From contig WNZI01000010.1 of the NCBI GenBank assembly GCA_009728235.1, forward strand, positions 1 to 64,000: 64,000 nt of DNA, given 5' to 3'. Under the pieces are notes generated by a model. That model was not told the origin of the DNA and did no database searches. It saw nothing but the letters and a program-made list of their open reading frames with translations. Made by a program: the position numbers and the translations under genes. Of this stretch, positions 63,024 through 64,000 are shown piece after piece (within the stretch, counting starts at the first letter, position 1; the number at the start of each line of letters is the position of its first letter). This stretch comes from Vibrio cholerae. Its GTDB lineage: Bacteria > Actinomycetota > Actinomycetes > Actinomycetales > Micrococcaceae.

Positions 63024-64000
63024 GTGAGCCAGCAGTCCGGCCAGAACGAGACCCACGACCCCTTCGGATTCATCGGCCTGACGTACGACGACGTGCTCCT
63101 GCTCCCCGGCCACACCGACGTCATCCCCTCCGAGGCGGACACGTCCTCGCGCATCTCCAAGCGCATCACCGTGAAGACGCCGCTGCTGTCCTCCGCCATG
63201 GACACGGTGACGGAGGCACGCATGGCCATCGCCATGGCACGCCAGGGAGGCCTCGGCGTGATCCACCGCAACCTCTCCATCCAGGACCAGGCCGACCAGG
63301 TGGACCGCGTGAAGCGCAGCGAATCAGGCATGATCACGAACCCGCTCACGATCGGCCCCGACGCCACCCTCCAGGAACTCGACGAGCTGTGCGGGCACTA
63401 TCGCGTCTCCGGCCTGCCGGTCGTCGACGCCGCCGGCCACCTCCTCGGGATCGTCACCAACCGCGACACCCGGTTCGTGCTCGAGCGGGACTTCGAGCGC
63501 ACGCTGGTACGCGACGTCATGACGAAGATGCCGCTCGTCACCGGGCACGTCGGCATCAGCGGCGACGACGCCATCAACCTCCTTGCCGCCAACAAGATCG
63601 AGAAGCTGCCCCTCGTCGACGACGAAGGGGTTCTCCGCGGCCTCATCACCGTGAAGGACTTCACCAAGGCCGAGCAGTATCCGCTGTCCACGAAGGACGA
63701 CGACGGACGCCTCCGGGTCGGCGCGGCCATCGGCTTCTTCGGCGACGGCTGGGAGCGGGCCATGGCGCTCGTCGACGCCGGCGTGGACGCACTCTTCGTC
63801 GACACGGCCAACGGACACAGCGCCGGGGTGCTCGAGATGATCTCCCGCCTCAAGGCCGAGGCGTCCGTGGCGCACGTCGACATCATCGGCGGGCAGGCAG
63901 CCACCCGCGAGGGTGCCCAGGCCCTGATCGACGCCGGTGCGGACGGCATCAAGGTAGGCGTGGGTCCCGGTTCCATCTGCACCACGCGCGTCGTCGCCGG
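63024..64000 (+). CDS. guaB: IMP dehydrogenase, N-terminal part (cut by window edge)
   Basis: 325 codons are visible. FIGLTYDDVLLLPGHTDVIPSEADTSSRIS opens the barrel; a pair of CBS domains lies at about residues 105-225; GIKVGVGPGSICTTR holds the catalytic Cys near the edge. Oxidises IMP to XMP in GMP synthesis. GTG 63024 with AGAGG upstream. Confidence 0.95.
   Translation, partial: MSQQSGQNETHDPFGFIGLTYDDVLLLPGHTDVIPSEADTSSRISKRITVKTPLLSSAMDTVTEARMAIAMARQGGLGVIHRNLSIQDQADQVDRVKRSESGMITNPLTIGPDATLQELDELCGHYRVSGLPVVDAAGHLLGIVTNRDTRFVLERDFERTLVRDVMTKMPLVTGHVGISGDDAINLLAANKIEKLPLVDDEGVLRGLITVKDFTKAEQYPLSTKDDDGRLRVGAAIGFFGDGWERAMALVDAGVDALFVDTANGHSAGVLEMISRLKAEASVAHVDIIGGQAATREGAQALIDAGADGIKVGVGPGSICTTRVVA

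Overview
The window is GC-rich, densely packed chromosomal DNA from a high-GC Gram-positive bacterium. The best fit is the Micrococcaceae (Arthrobacter group). Grounds are the alr-tsaE-tsaB-rimI-tsaD run, a groES-groEL1 pair under CIRCE elements, an actinobacterial-type RNase J, ANTAR and NarL/DevR regulators, frequent GTG starts, many GTGA/ATGA gene overlaps, and -10 boxes of the form TAnnnT placed 6-7 nt before start codons (leaderless transcripts). No rRNA, tRNA, CRISPR array, transposase or phage gene was found.

Layout. 0-7 kb: an SRPBCC protein, an aldo/keto reductase with a GNAT enzyme, an HpcH/HpaI aldolase, a GH4 glycosidase divergent from a PfkB sugar kinase, and a GIY-YIG protein. 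7.1-11.1 kb: alanine racemase plus the t6A tRNA-modification genes. 11.2-21.4 kb: a second SRPBCC paralogue, a Gfo/Idh + DUF993 + isomerase sugar operon, a GAF-ANTAR regulator leading three small unknown genes (two are tandem paralogues), and a LacI regulator divergent from a Gfo/Idh + DUF6807 operon. 21.5-29.3 kb: an RibD/DHFR-like gene, a lower-GC stretch with a DUF998 membrane protein, then the mannitol PTS locus (ptsI, TetR, mtlA, mtlD). 29.4-41.3 kb: a BLUF photoreceptor, an acetylxylan-type esterase, an ABC importer with YesL and a GH42 beta-galactosidase, a YbdK-type ligase, a shikimate-dehydrogenase-like gene and an amylosucrase. 41.5-53.2 kb: glyoxalase/MarR, an amino-acid permease, PhzF, two GNATs, a flavin/pyridoxamine-oxidase-like protein, a DevS/DevR-like two-component pair beside tandem universal stress proteins, YbaK, DUF503 and a HAD phosphatase. 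53.3-64 kb: a methyltransferase, an iron-siderophore ABC importer behind an iron box, groES-groEL, RNase J and the start of guaB.

The genes describe a soil or plant-litter heterotroph. Several sugar and glycoside systems are each controlled locally: LacI-type operators precede three of the operons, and a TetR regulator leads the mannitol genes. Stress and environment sensing is provided by BLUF, GAF-ANTAR, DevS/R with USPs, CIRCE and the iron box.

A recurrent feature is that seven genes (SRPBCC-1, tsaB, tsaD, ptsI, yesL, the glyoxalase and the devS-like kinase) are each split by what looks like one missing base. Adding one base restores a normal-length protein in every case. Since tsaB, tsaD and ptsI are conserved core functions, consensus sequencing error is the simplest explanation, and their 'pseudogene' labels should be read as 'frameshifted as sequenced'.
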